Assembly (NCBI GenBank): GCA_044228505.1 | Contig: JBGAUT010000012.1 | Span: 70,351-134,350 of the forward strand | From: JAEUKA01 sp044228505 | GTDB taxonomy: Bacteria > Myxococcota_A > Polyangia > Palsa-1104 > JAEUJZ01 | Direction of reading: 5' to 3' | DNA length: 64,000 nucleotides | Shown here: piece by piece, positions 27,849 through 36,437 of the stretch | How the letters are laid out: every line of letters starts with the position of its first letter | Position numbering within the stretch: position 1 is the first letter of the stretch | Position numbers and translations under genes: made by a program | Notes under the pieces: generated by a model | What the model saw: only the letters and a program-made list of their open reading frames with translations | The model's database searches: none | What the model was told of the DNA's origin: nothing

Positions 27849-28826
27849 TTGACCACGGTGGTCGTCGTCAATCCTTCGGCAGCAGCGGGCCGCGTTGGCA
27901 AGCAACGGACCAGGCTGCGTCACGCCATCGAGACCGTGATCGGCCCCTGCCGTTTCGTAGAAACAGTACGCCAAGGACACGCTCCGCAGCTTGTCCACGA
28001 AGCGATTGAAAGCGGGGCGACACGTCTGCTGTCACTCGGCGGCGATGGCACACACCATGAAGTCGTAAACGGAATCATGGCGCATCCCGACGGTGAAGGT
28101 GTCACTTTGGGCATTCTTCCGGTTGGGACGGGCGGCGACCTGAAACGAACGCTGGGTGCCCACTCGCTGTCCGACGCGCTGCGCGCTGTGGTCGAGGAAC
28201 CGGTCCGTGCAGTGGACGTCGGACATGCTCACTTTTTCGACGATGATGGACATCCCACCGAGCGCTGGTTTATCAACATAGCGTCGTGCGGCATCAGTGG
28301 TCTGGTTGACCGATTGGTCAATTCCACCACCAAGATCCTCGGTGGCAAGGTCTCGTTCTTTCTCGGTACGGTGCGGGCGCTCGGACGCTATCGACCCACC
28401 CTGGTCGAGGTGATCGCGGACGGACGAAGCCTGGGCCAGCATGAAGCCATGATGGTTCTCGTCGGCAATGGCTGCTTCGCGGGTGGCGGCATGCAGTTTT
28501 GTCCTGACGCCCAGCTAGATGACGGACTGCTCGATCTATTGATCGTTCCGGCAGTGCCGCTATTGCCCTCGCTGCTGCGGACTCGCCACCTGTATCAGGG
28601 AACCCTCGCTTCGGTCGACGGTGTCCTGAGCGCTCGGGCCACTTGGGTCACGGTTCGTCCGCTCACCGAAACCGCACCGCTATGGCTCGATCTCGACGGG
28701 GAATCGCCAGGGTCAGCTCCCGTCACATTCTCGGCCCGACCCAGGCGTCTGCAGCTAGCCGGTTGGAAGCGCCCGACTCCTGAATGCGTCTCAACGGGGT
28801 TCCCCTCGCGGCCTAGATTGCCGTAA
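27849..28826 (+). CDS. diacylglycerol kinase catalytic-domain protein (YegS/LCB5 type lipid kinase)
   Basis: A 325-residue protein with the DAGK catalytic domain: VVNPSAAAGR at the N-terminus, LGGDGTHHEVVNG at about 60-72, which binds ATP, and LPVGTGGDLKRTL around 92-105. The C-terminal beta-domain has NGCFAGGGMQFCPDAQLDDG. It should phosphorylate a lipid such as diacylglycerol or a sphingoid base. The family usually reads GTGNDxAR where this protein has GTGGDLKR. The start is TTG 27849; GTG 27858 is a possible alternative. The Ser/Thr kinase gene begins 11 bases downstream, suggesting cotranscription. Confidence 0.85.
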   Translation: MTTVVVVNPSAAAGRVGKQRTRLRHAIETVIGPCRFVETVRQGHAPQLVHEAIESGATRLLSLGGDGTHHEVVNGIMAHPDGEGVTLGILPVGTGGDLKRTLGAHSLSDALRAVVEEPVRAVDVGHAHFFDDDGHPTERWFINIASCGISGLVDRLVNSTTKILGGKVSFFLGTVRALGRYRPTLVEVIADGRSLGQHEAMMVLVGNGCFAGGGMQFCPDAQLDDGLLDLLIVPAVPLLPSLLRTRHLYQGTLASVDGVLSARATWVTVRPLTETAPLWLDLDGESPGSAPVTFSARPRRLQLAGWKRPTPECVSTGFPSRPRLP

Positions 28827-28837
28827 CATGGCCGCCG

Positions 28838-30583
28838 ATGTCGCAAGCAGGTTCAGGTCATGCCACCGGTGCTTCCTATCGAGGGGAGTTTCCCGTCGCA
28901 TTTGGCCGATACCTTTTGCTCAAGCGACTGTCTCGCGGTGGGATGGGCGAAATCTTCCTGGCCAAAGTGGGAGAGATCCAAGGCTTCGAAAAGTTCGTCA
29001 TCATCAAAAAGATCCTGCCGCAGCTCGCCGCCAACGATGACTTCATCACCCGGTTTATCGATGAGGCGCAGGTCGCCATCAAGCTAAACCACGTCAACAT
29101 CGCCCAGGTCTTCGAGGTCGGTCGTGTCGACGGTGAGTACTTCCTGGCGATTGAGTATGTCGATGGCCGCGATGTGCGACGGCTGCTACGACGCTGCCGG
29201 GAATCCGGCACTCGATTGCCGGTCGATCTGTGTCTGCTCATTGCCCGCGATCTGGCCGCCGGTCTGGCCTATGCGCACCGTCGCACAGTGGCCAAAGGGC
29301 AAGCGCTGGCGCTGGTTCACTGCGACATCTCACCCCCGAACGTCATGGTCTCGTACGAGGGTGAGGTCAAGATCATCGACTTTGGCATCGCTCGCTCGGC
29401 GCTGCGCACGGCGGACTCGAACCCAAACATTGGGTTTGGCAAGTTCGGCTATATGGCCCCTGAGCAGCTGATTCGCGGCGGCGTCATCGACCGACGTACC
29501 GATATCTATGCAGCGGGCGTGGTCCTGTACGAGCTACTCACCGGTGAGCGCTTGTATCAGTTTCCCGAGGGAACCGACTACCGCCAGATGGCGCGTACGG
29601 TCTGCCAGGGTCACTACTTGGCCCCGTCGAGTCGTGATAGCCGGCTCGATGCCTCGATGGATGCCATCCTGGCCAAAGCGCTGGCGGTGCGGCAAGAAGA
29701 CCGCTACCAAATGGCCGAGGAGTTCCGAGATGCGCTGCAGCACAAGCTGTACTCGCTGAACCCGACGATCTCAGCGGACCGCTTGGCGAAGGTCATGGAC
29801 GAGCTGTTCGCAACCGAGCGGCAGTCCGAGTCCGATGAGCTGGCGCAGATGCGAGCGGTCGACTCATCGGCATTCAAAGAAGAGCTGGTCGGGGCCGCCG
29901 GTCACACCGTCACCTTTGCCCGAGCGCTTGAAGCGGGACAGACCGACAACGATCCGACGACGGTCACGCCGCAGGTCGATGAAGAAGCCAAGACCCGGAT
30001 GGTGGCATCGGGTCGCGTCGAAAGCAGCGAAGCCGCAGCCGGTTCACTCAGCTTGACACCGAGCTATCAGCAGACCTCCCCCAATCGCAAGCTGATTGGG
30101 GTGCCGCTGCTTCTGGGGCTGCTGGCTTTTGGCACGGTCGTTGTCTTGGGACTCGTCTTGTGGCCACGCGAGAGAACCGGACGCATCGATCGAGATGCGA
30201 CTCCTGCTCCTCAGAAACCTGTCGTCGAAGCACTCCCGCCGCCGGTCGCACCGCCGGATCTGGCGATTGTGGTTCCGCCCGCCCCGCCTCCCGAGGTGGT
30301 CAAACAGCCGCCACCACGTAAGCTGGTAGCAAAGCCCGTCACGACGGTGAGCAAGCCCGTCAAAGAGGTGCTGGCCCCGGAGCAAGTAGACCGCAAGTTC
30401 CAACAGGTCAAAGCCGAATACTTGGAGTTCAAGCGCAACTTTGGAGCGCGACTCGAAGAGCATTGGCAGCAGATTCTGTCAGACATTGCCCTGGGAAGAC
30501 GTGACCAGCGCGTCTCGGATGCGCTCGATCTGCTTCGCAAAGAGATGAAGTCGGTCCGCGAAACCAGCGCGCTGAAAAAATGA
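28838..30583 (+). CDS. membrane-anchored Ser/Thr protein kinase (PknB-like, myxobacterial)
   Basis: A 581-residue kinase. The catalytic domain spans about 24-300, with the Gly-rich loop LSRGGMGEIFLA, a lysine in VIIKKIL (57-58), HCDISPPN with Asp163 and Asn168, DFG at 181-183 and an APEQ motif at 207-210. The usual HRD is HCD, so it is a non-RD kinase in which the activation loop may not need phosphorylation. A spacer leads to a single membrane helix at about 419-442, followed by a proline-rich and then a helical, charged tail outside the cytoplasm. The tail has no PASTA domain. Its signal is unknown. Confidence 0.9.
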   Translation: MSQAGSGHATGASYRGEFPVAFGRYLLLKRLSRGGMGEIFLAKVGEIQGFEKFVIIKKILPQLAANDDFITRFIDEAQVAIKLNHVNIAQVFEVGRVDGEYFLAIEYVDGRDVRRLLRRCRESGTRLPVDLCLLIARDLAAGLAYAHRRTVAKGQALALVHCDISPPNVMVSYEGEVKIIDFGIARSALRTADSNPNIGFGKFGYMAPEQLIRGGVIDRRTDIYAAGVVLYELLTGERLYQFPEGTDYRQMARTVCQGHYLAPSSRDSRLDASMDAILAKALAVRQEDRYQMAEEFRDALQHKLYSLNPTISADRLAKVMDELFATERQSESDELAQMRAVDSSAFKEELVGAAGHTVTFARALEAGQTDNDPTTVTPQVDEEAKTRMVASGRVESSEAAAGSLSLTPSYQQTSPNRKLIGVPLLLGLLAFGTVVVLGLVLWPRERTGRIDRDATPAPQKPVVEALPPPVAPPDLAIVVPPAPPPEVVKQPPPRKLVAKPVTTVSKPVKEVLAPEQVDRKFQQVKAEYLEFKRNFGARLEEHWQQILSDIALGRRDQRVSDALDLLRKEMKSVRETSALKK

Positions 30584-30689
30584 CCTGACTGCGGTTGCTC
30601 GATCGATCCACAACGCCTTGTATATGAATCATATCAAACGATTAATATATAGGGCACCCTCTGGCATCGAGTCGTCATCGCCTTCGCTC

Positions 30690-30766
30690 CGTCAGTGCGA
30701 GACACCGAACTCCTGCGGGGCACACCCGCCGGTGCCGAACTCCTCGAAGAGCCGAACCTCTTCGAG
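30690..30766. terminator. structured region between convergent genes, with a perfect 9-bp hairpin
   Basis: The 277 bases between the kinase stop and the convergent lipoprotein stop contain a perfect inverted repeat CTCGAAGAG (30743-30751) and CTCTTCGAG (30758-30766) with a 6-base loop. A second stem (GGCAC/GTGCC) lies just to the left and the 10-mer CCGAACTCCT occurs twice (about 30706 and 30735). It could serve as a bidirectional terminator. No coding evidence was found in the gap; a 96-codon open frame there has no recognisable content. Confidence 0.4.
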
Positions 30767-30860
30767 AAGTGGTGTCCCCCAAGTGCGGAGACATCTTACG
30801 TGCCGATGGAGTCCAACGAGAAATCCGACGGTCGGAGGGGCTCGGTGCGACGTGTCGTGC

Positions 30861-32150
30861 TTACGGGATGAGGAGTCGATCGACAACGATGTAGTCGGTC
30901 GTTGGTAGGTTGGACAGCGGCTTTCCGGTGACTGCGTTGTCGTAGTATCCCTTTACGGACACTCGGTACGTTCCGGGGAAGATCTTCCCGCTGAAGTTGA
31001 ACGTGCTCTGCGTACAGTCATTGACCGCCAGGTCGAACTGATACCCTTTGCTCGTCTCTACCAAGTGCACGACCGCCTTGCTCCACGTCGGGTTCTTCGT
31101 CGTAGAGCACACCGTCGCATCTGGCGTCGGCGTCACTCCGTTCAGGGTCACTGACCCTCCGAACTGCACCGTTTGCACGTTCAGGATCTTCCCGGTTAGA
31201 TCCGCTCCGATCACCAGCGCCGCTTCCACGATGTAGTCGGTCGTTGGTAGGTTGGACAGCGGCTTTCCGGTGACTGCGTTGTCGTAGTATCCCTTTACGG
31301 ACACTCGGTACGTTCCGGGGAAGATCTTCCCGCTGAAGTTGAACGTGCTCTGCGTACAGTCATTGACCGCCAGGTCGAACTGATACCCTTTGCTCGTCTC
31401 TACCAAGTGCACGACCGCCTTGCTCCACGTCGGGTTCTTCGTCGTAGAGCACACCGTCGCATCTGGCGTCGGCGTCACTCCGTTCAGGGTCACTGACCCT
31501 CCGAACTGCACCGTTTGCACGTTCAGGACNNNNNNNNNCACCGTCGCATCTGGCGTCGGCGTCACTCCGTTCAGGGTCACTGACCCTCCGAACTGCACCG
31601 TTTGCACGTTCAGGACCACACTTGTAGGAAGACCTCCTGAGCAGACCCCGTTGCGCTGACACGAGTATCCCATCGGACAACCGGATGCACAGGGAACGCT
31701 ATCGACACACTGGTCGTTGAAACAGTATTGACCACCCGCACAAGCATCCGGAACAAACGCGAGGCAACCGGTCGCCGCCAGACGACACACTTCTCGCTGA
31801 CCATCCGCCGCGCAGCGCGCCGATCCGGCCGCGCAATCATCGACACAGCTCCCCCCGCAGGAGCCGCTATTGCACATGCCCGTTGGACAAGAAACCTCGG
31901 GGCCCCAAGAGGAACAAGTGGCAGAGGCACGCTCACAGACCTGGACAGAAGTCCCAACACAGCGACGGGATCCTTCGGTGCAAGAGCACGGCGGCTCAGC
32001 AAAATCAGCACTGCCGGGATCACTTCCATCAGAACCAGGGCTGCCGCAGGCAAACATGGTACACAGAGCGACCAGCGCGGAACAGAGAGCAAAAAAGCGT
32101 GCCCATTTCCAGGGAACAGAAGACAACGATATCCGTGAACGACCGTTCAT
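30861..32150 (-). CDS. Cys-rich repeat lipoprotein, interrupted by an assembly gap
   Basis: The predicted precursor begins with a lipoprotein signal (lipobox MFAC at about 32-35). Residues 45-175 are Cys-rich, resembling myxobacterial disulfide repeats (CSCTEGSRRC, CPTGMCNSGSC). The rest consists of beta-rich modules of about 100 residues, each starting with LNVQTVQFGGSVTLNG and containing FPGTYRVSVKGYYD, joined by an EAALVIGADLTGK linker; they look like carboxypeptidase-regulatory or fibronectin-like sandwiches. Two full modules are visible and identical in sequence. Nine N at 31530-31538 interrupt the gene and keep frame, but true length and copy number are uncertain. It is probably a surface protein; no binding partner can be named. 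Confidence 0.75.
   Translation of the reverse strand: MNGRSRISLSSVPWKWARFFALCSALVALCTMFACGSPGSDGSDPGSADFAEPPCSCTEGSRRCVGTSVQVCERASATCSSWGPEVSCPTGMCNSGSCGGSCVDDCAAGSARCAADGQREVCRLAATGCLAFVPDACAGGQYCFNDQCVDSVPCASGCPMGYSCQRNGVCSGGLPTSVVLNVQTVQFGGSVTLNGVTPTPDATVXXXVLNVQTVQFGGSVTLNGVTPTPDATVCSTTKNPTWSKAVVHLVETSKGYQFDLAVNDCTQSTFNFSGKIFPGTYRVSVKGYYDNAVTGKPLSNLPTTDYIVEAALVIGADLTGKILNVQTVQFGGSVTLNGVTPTPDATVCSTTKNPTWSKAVVHLVETSKGYQFDLAVNDCTQSTFNFSGKIFPGTYRVSVKGYYDNAVTGKPLSNLPTTDYIVVDRLLIP
30888..31528 (-). repeat. two direct repeats of 299 bp, period 342 bp
   Basis: Bases 30888-31186 and 31230-31528 read identically over 299 bases, offset by 342 (114 codons). The 43 bases between them encode the linker. 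Perfect identity at silent sites points to a recent duplication or ongoing gene conversion. Confidence 0.9.
31452..31616. other. assembly gap (9 N) flanked by identical 78-bp contig ends
   Basis: The 78 bases before the gap (31452-31529) are the same as the 78 bases after it (31539-31616). Removing one copy plus the N would delete 87 bases, exactly 29 codons, and leave a continuous gene. The pattern suggests either unmerged overlapping contig ends or a collapsed longer repeat array. Confidence 0.85.
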
Positions 32151-32246
32151 GTGCAGTCCTTTGGGTTCGATAATTGGCCCCAGATACTAGCACAATCCCC
32201 GAATCGGTATTACGGAATCTTGTTGCGATCACCGATTCGCTGGCAC

Positions 32247-32279
32247 AGATAAGAGTCCTTTAAAATAACTCTTATCTGA
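32247..32279. terminator. perfect 11-bp inverted repeat between two minus-strand genes
   Basis: CAGATAAGAGT (32247-32257) pairs perfectly with ACTCTTATCTG (32269-32279) around an 11-base AT-rich loop. It lies 30 bases downstream of the DUF2378 stop and 97 bases upstream of the repeat lipoprotein start, both on the minus strand. No T run follows on either strand, so it may be a terminator, an RNA structure or a protein-binding site. Confidence 0.45.
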
Positions 32280-32308
32280 ACTTTGCGGCAAGCTAGGATC
32301 CGGGATGA

Positions 32309-32851
32309 TCAGCACCACGACAGCTTCCAGCACCACTGACCGGGGCCGATCGCACCATGGGAAACGCGCACTGCTGTGCCTCCGGCCAGCTCCAAGACCT
32401 GCGAGATGTAGCCACACATGCATTCCTGAAAGTTCTCTGGAAGCCCGGGATACTCGACCACCACGAAGTGAAGCAGCTTCGGACCGACGCGATCCACCCG
32501 AGTCTTTCCCAATCGGTGATAGGTATGCCACAGCCGGGCCGATTTCTCGATGATGCTATCGATGGACACCACCTTCATCACGATCCGATACACTCCATTT
32601 AAGTGATCGCTCGCCATCGCTTTCCCGAGCAATCGAAGTCCTTGTGGATTGCCTGGATGTAACAGTGGGGCGGCGACCTCGAACAGGCGCGTGATGACTT
32701 CGATCGGAACCCAGTGAAACTCCAGCGTCCGCAGGTAGGTTTCGCGTTCCTCTTCGGTAAGCTGCTGCAGAAAGAGACGCTCGATCGCCGGTCCCGCACG
32801 ACCCACTCGCTCCCGCATAAAGACAACGCCCGTCCCCTTGTAGTTCGCCAT
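32309..32851 (-). CDS. DUF2378 (TIGR02265-type) myxobacterial protein
   Basis: A 180-residue soluble protein that matches from memory the DUF2378 group, known mainly from Myxococcales and of unknown function. Typical features are the N-terminal GTGVVFMRERVGR segment, the WVPIEVITRLFEVAAPLL helix at about 47-64 and a C-terminal half with repeated G and Trp residues (GPGQWCWKLSWC at the very end). There is no signal peptide. It lies alone between two envelope lipoprotein genes. The family assignment is the strongest single hint that the host is a myxobacterium. Confidence 0.75.
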   Translation of the reverse strand: MANYKGTGVVFMRERVGRAGPAIERLFLQQLTEEERETYLRTLEFHWVPIEVITRLFEVAAPLLHPGNPQGLRLLGKAMASDHLNGVYRIVMKVVSIDSIIEKSARLWHTYHRLGKTRVDRVGPKLLHFVVVEYPGLPENFQECMCGYISQVLELAGGTAVRVSHGAIGPGQWCWKLSWC

Positions 32852-33013
32852 GACCGTGCTTTCTAGATGACCGACTCATGGTAGCACCCCACGACAGTCC
32901 TACGCAGAGCGCAGCCAGTGGCGGTGAGGATCTGACTCTTGTATTCCGAGGTACGTAGATTCGCACTCGGTGGGGTCCGTTTTGGGAGAGCCGAAGCGCT
33001 GGCAATGAGTCGC

Positions 33014-34090
33014 TTAGTTGTTCTGAGCGCCTGCGTTGACCCAAGCGGTGAGGGTCAGAATCTGTCCGCTGGAAAGGGGCGCACCAGGAGGCATCTGGCC
33101 GCCCACAAAGCATGAACCCGCACCGTTTACCTTCATCACCACGTAGCTGTTATTGGCTTGGCTGGCGACGATTCGTTTGGTGGTGGCACAGTCCACGCTG
33201 TTTACACCCACCGTCTGTCCGTAGGCCTTGCCCGCACTCAGGTCCAAGCTATGAGTGGGTGCCGCGCCGCCATGACAGCCAGCACAGCTATTGGTCAAAA
33301 GGGGCTGCACGTTGGCCGCAAACGTCGGAGTGAGCGCCATCCCACTCCTTTCTTGGGTGTTGGTGGTCGCGTTACCGGATTCATCTACCGCTCGTACCAC
33401 GAAGAAATAGTTGGTGTTGGGAGTCAGAAAGTTCACCTGATAGGAAGTCACGCCAGGATTGGTGGTGTAGCTCGGGTTGGCATAGACCTGTCCGCCTGCC
33501 GTCGTCGCTTGATAGATTCTGTAGACGATCTTTGCTGCCGCAGAGGCATTGTCCGAAGCGGCTGCCCACGTCAGATTGATCGAATTGCCCGATACCGCCG
33601 CTCCGGTGACCCCACCAAAGGTCGGGGCTTGGGTGTCAGGAACCGGCGTCGTGGCGCTGACCTCGGTGGTGTTCTTATCGACATTCCCAGAGGCATCAAC
33701 GGCCCGGACCACGAAGTAGTATTTGGTGTTGGCAGTGAGCCCGGTCACGGTATGCGTGGTCGCTCCCCCAGCAGTGGTTGCCGTAGGAGTCCCAAAGTTC
33801 TGTCCCATGGAGGCAGTGGCCTGGAACACCTGATAGACAATGCTCCCAGCGGGAGTGGAATCGTCGCTGGCTGAGTTCCAGTTGATCGTGATCGCACCAA
33901 GTGCCGCCGTGGCATTGGTCGCTCCACTAAACAGCGGAGGGGCCGTATCCTTCACAGGTGTCATATCGACAACGGACATATCGTTTTGATTCTGGGTAGA
34001 TGCAGGATCTCCACACGCTCCCAGAAGAAGAACTAGTCCGGAAGCAAAAAGACTGGGAATCCAAAGAGTTCCTAAGGAAGGCTTGGTCAT
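33014..34090 (-). CDS. lipoprotein with two fibronectin type III domains and a cytochrome c-like C-terminus
   Basis: A 358-residue precursor. The signal peptide ends LGAC, a lipobox. Two fibronectin type III domains follow (about 50-150 and 155-255), each closing with the YYFVVRAVDASGN or YFFVVRAVDESGN strand. The last 100 residues look like a heme-binding domain: TNSCAGCHGG provides a CxxCH motif, and GGQMPPGAPLS supplies a candidate Met ligand, as in cytochrome-like modules of secreted proteins in Planctomycetes and Myxococcota. ATG 34090 starts the signal peptide; the frame is open to 34198. Divergent from the sirtuin gene. Confidence 0.75.
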   Translation of the reverse strand: MTKPSLGTLWIPSLFASGLVLLLGACGDPASTQNQNDMSVVDMTPVKDTAPPLFSGATNATAALGAITINWNSASDDSTPAGSIVYQVFQATASMGQNFGTPTATTAGGATTHTVTGLTANTKYYFVVRAVDASGNVDKNTTEVSATTPVPDTQAPTFGGVTGAAVSGNSINLTWAAASDNASAAAKIVYRIYQATTAGGQVYANPSYTTNPGVTSYQVNFLTPNTNYFFVVRAVDESGNATTNTQERSGMALTPTFAANVQPLLTNSCAGCHGGAAPTHSLDLSAGKAYGQTVGVNSVDCATTKRIVASQANNSYVVMKVNGAGSCFVGGQMPPGAPLSSGQILTLTAWVNAGAQNN

Positions 34091-34207
34091 ATTGTTATCC
34101 TCGCGAGGGAACAGGTCGTCTGTTGGCAAGCACGGAGCCTCGCTGCCCGTTCCCTCCCCCCACTGTATGGGTCGTACAAGCGAGTCCGCCCCCAGCACCC
34201 GATCGGT

Positions 34208-35158
34208 GTGGAGCTAAGGTTACCTTACGTCAATTTCGCCATTATAATCGGCCCCACCTTGGCGGTACGGATTCCTACACTCGATGTCGCAGCGGACGCG
34301 GAGCGACGAAACGACCCCATCGACAGCTTGGTTTCGCTGCTGCGTGGACGACGATTTGCACTGCTGTCTGGCGCAGGTATTAGTACAGACTCTGGAATTC
34401 CCGATTACCGAGGCCCTAGCGGCACCCTCCGTAAACGACAGCCGATGCAGCTTCAAGAGTTCCTGCGCGACGAGGATGCTCGCCGTCGCTATTGGTCACG
34501 GAGCTATCTCGGCTGGCCCAAAGTGGCGCAGTCATTGCCAAACTCCTGCCATCTGGCGGTCACCAAGTTAGAGAACAGCGGTCGCACCACCGGACTGATT
34601 ACCCAAAACGTCGATGGACTTCACAGCGCAGCAGGAACCGCAAATCTCATCGAGCTACACGGCAGCCTACACTGGGTCCGCTGTCTGTCTTGTGCGCACC
34701 GCATTCCACGAACGTCTCTTCAGGACACGCTGGAGCGGCTCAATCCGGGTCTGCCCGCCAAGCTCTTTGAGCGCGTTCAAGCGGGCGATGCCGAGCTAAA
34801 CCCCGATGGTGATGCTGAGCTATCTCCGCTGCTCGCACGTGACTTCGCCGTGCCCGCCTGTCCGCAATGCCACGGAGTTCTCAAACCGGATGTGGTCTTT
34901 TTCGGGGAAAACGTGCCGCGCTTGGTGGTCGATTCGGCATGGTCCATGCTCGAAGGTGCCACTGCGCTTGTGATCTTGGGCAGCTCGCTCGCGGTCTACT
35001 CAGGATTCCGCTTCGCCAAAGGAGCCCACGAGCGCGACATTCCCATTGCGATCGTTAACCAGGGAAGAACCCGCGCTGATTCCTTGGCCGCGCTGTGCAT
35101 CGATGCGCCCTTGCATCAAGTGCTAGGCGAACTGGTCAAGGCACTCTGTCCCAACTAA
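34208..35158 (+). CDS. NAD-dependent protein deacylase, Sir2 family
   Basis: A 316-residue sirtuin. Motifs visible are GAGISTDSGIPDYRG (NAD-binding loop), TQNVDGLH, the catalytic His in ELHGSLH, the two zinc cysteine pairs CLSC and CPQC, LKPDVVFFGE and LGSSLAVYSG. It removes acetyl or other acyl groups from lysines using NAD. The zinc domain is enlarged: 55 residues separate the cysteine pairs, including a small internal duplication (DAELNP then DAELSP). The GTG at 34208 is the earliest in-frame start; the first 30 residues may not all be translated, because no obvious ribosome-binding site precedes it. Its stop overlaps the convergent DUF3089 gene. Confidence 0.88.
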   Translation: MELRLPYVNFAIIIGPTLAVRIPTLDVAADAERRNDPIDSLVSLLRGRRFALLSGAGISTDSGIPDYRGPSGTLRKRQPMQLQEFLRDEDARRRYWSRSYLGWPKVAQSLPNSCHLAVTKLENSGRTTGLITQNVDGLHSAAGTANLIELHGSLHWVRCLSCAHRIPRTSLQDTLERLNPGLPAKLFERVQAGDAELNPDGDAELSPLLARDFAVPACPQCHGVLKPDVVFFGENVPRLVVDSAWSMLEGATALVILGSSLAVYSGFRFAKGAHERDIPIAIVNQGRTRADSLAALCIDAPLHQVLGELVKALCPN

Positions 35159-36330
35159 TGGGAGGCGTGCTGCTTGAGATAGGCATCGACGCGTAATTTG
35201 GCATTGTGTCGAAGATTGACAAAAAAGAGCTGGTACTCGATCGGATGATAGTTCTGCTTGCCCAGCGCCCGATCGAGGATCCGACTCATGAAGTCCCGAG
35301 GCGGATTGCCGATGGTAGGAACCACCAGCGTTCCGTTGCGACAGACAGCGCTCGCGAATCCGGGCATCACGGCAGGCGATGTCGAGTCCCAAAATAGCGC
35401 CCCTTGGTTCTGCTCCGCTCCGGCCAATTCACTGTCGGTCCGATAGGTCAAGGGATTCACGCACAGCTGCACTGCCGACTGGGGACTAGCAATCTCTTTC
35501 GAACGCGGCAAGACCATCTCGAACTCCCCGGGAACATACTGCGGGCCCCGCGCATTCCAGCCAATCACACATCCGATCTGTTCGGGTGTGGCGCAGGCTG
35601 GCAGATCCGGCAGATCGTGCGCGATGTCTTCCTGGGTGAAAGCCCCTCCAATCAGATAGGCCGCGACCAGCTTGTCACGAATCGGCTTTCCGGAGATCTC
35701 TTCGCGAAGGAGTCGATACGCCATCACCGATCCTTGACTGTGCGCGGCGAGGACGAACGGACGTCCATGGCTGTGGTGTTGCAGATAGTATTGAAAAGCG
35801 GCTAAGACATCCGAATAGGCGATGTCTAGCGCCTTCTGTCTGTCCGAATAGGCAGCGTTAGATGCCTCCTTTCCATCGGAAGCAGGCGCAATGAAGACGG
35901 TACCGTTGGCCTGACGATATCGTGGCGCATAAATCGCTCCACAGGAGTTGAAGGCCGAGGCCTGAATCTTGGTCGCCACACGATCGGTATCGGCATTCAG
36001 TCTCGGGTCGTCAATCGGACCATTCCACAGATTCCCAACGTAACTCGTGGGATGGACGTAGAACACGTCGGCAGAAGCAGTACGCTGGTCGATCGCAGGC
36101 AGAGAAGGGAGTGCCACATCTGCGACGTCTTCGCGATCCGGCAGAGCACTCCAGGCCATCGGGTTCGCGTAGTTCGGAGCGGCTGGTCGCTTCGCTTCCT
36201 CAAACGAGGTGCCGGGACGCATGGCAAAGCGAATCAGCGGCTTGAAGAACACCCCGACGAGGGACACCAAGAGCAGCAAGACGATGGCCGAAAATAGAAA
36301 GACTCGACGTATCCGCATCGGCGTAATCAT
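35155..36330 (-). CDS. DUF3089 alpha/beta-hydrolase, membrane-anchored
   Basis: A 391-residue protein with an N-terminal membrane helix (about 8-30, uncleaved) and a DUF3089 domain. Visible signatures are ADVFYVHPTSY near residue 87-97 and AAHSQGS around 193-199, whose serine is the likely nucleophile. A His near HSHGRPF and later Asp residues could complete the triad. Members are predicted esterases or lipases facing the periplasm; no substrate is established to my knowledge. The stop overlaps the sirtuin stop by three bases. Confidence 0.78.
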   Translation of the reverse strand: MITPMRIRRVFLFSAIVLLLLVSLVGVFFKPLIRFAMRPGTSFEEAKRPAAPNYANPMAWSALPDREDVADVALPSLPAIDQRTASADVFYVHPTSYVGNLWNGPIDDPRLNADTDRVATKIQASAFNSCGAIYAPRYRQANGTVFIAPASDGKEASNAAYSDRQKALDIAYSDVLAAFQYYLQHHSHGRPFVLAAHSQGSVMAYRLLREEISGKPIRDKLVAAYLIGGAFTQEDIAHDLPDLPACATPEQIGCVIGWNARGPQYVPGEFEMVLPRSKEIASPQSAVQLCVNPLTYRTDSELAGAEQNQGALFWDSTSPAVMPGFASAVCRNGTLVVPTIGNPPRDFMSRILDRALGKQNYHPIEYQLFFVNLRHNAKLRVDAYLKQHASH

Positions 36331-36437
36331 AGCGCGGTTCCGATTTTCTAAACGCTACCGGAACGCAACCACTTCACTCTGTGCGGAACAGGACATGCTG
36401 TAGCAATGGAGAAACCGGAAACCGTGGGGGCCTGTAG

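Noticed and set aside
30618..30908. 96-codon forward open frame between the kinase and the repeat lipoprotein
   Set aside because: No homolog-like features, overlaps the lipoprotein end and a structured region; likely non-coding.
31530..31538. Possible frameshift at the N run
   Set aside because: Nine N keep the frame and the flanks read the same module; the interruption is an assembly matter.
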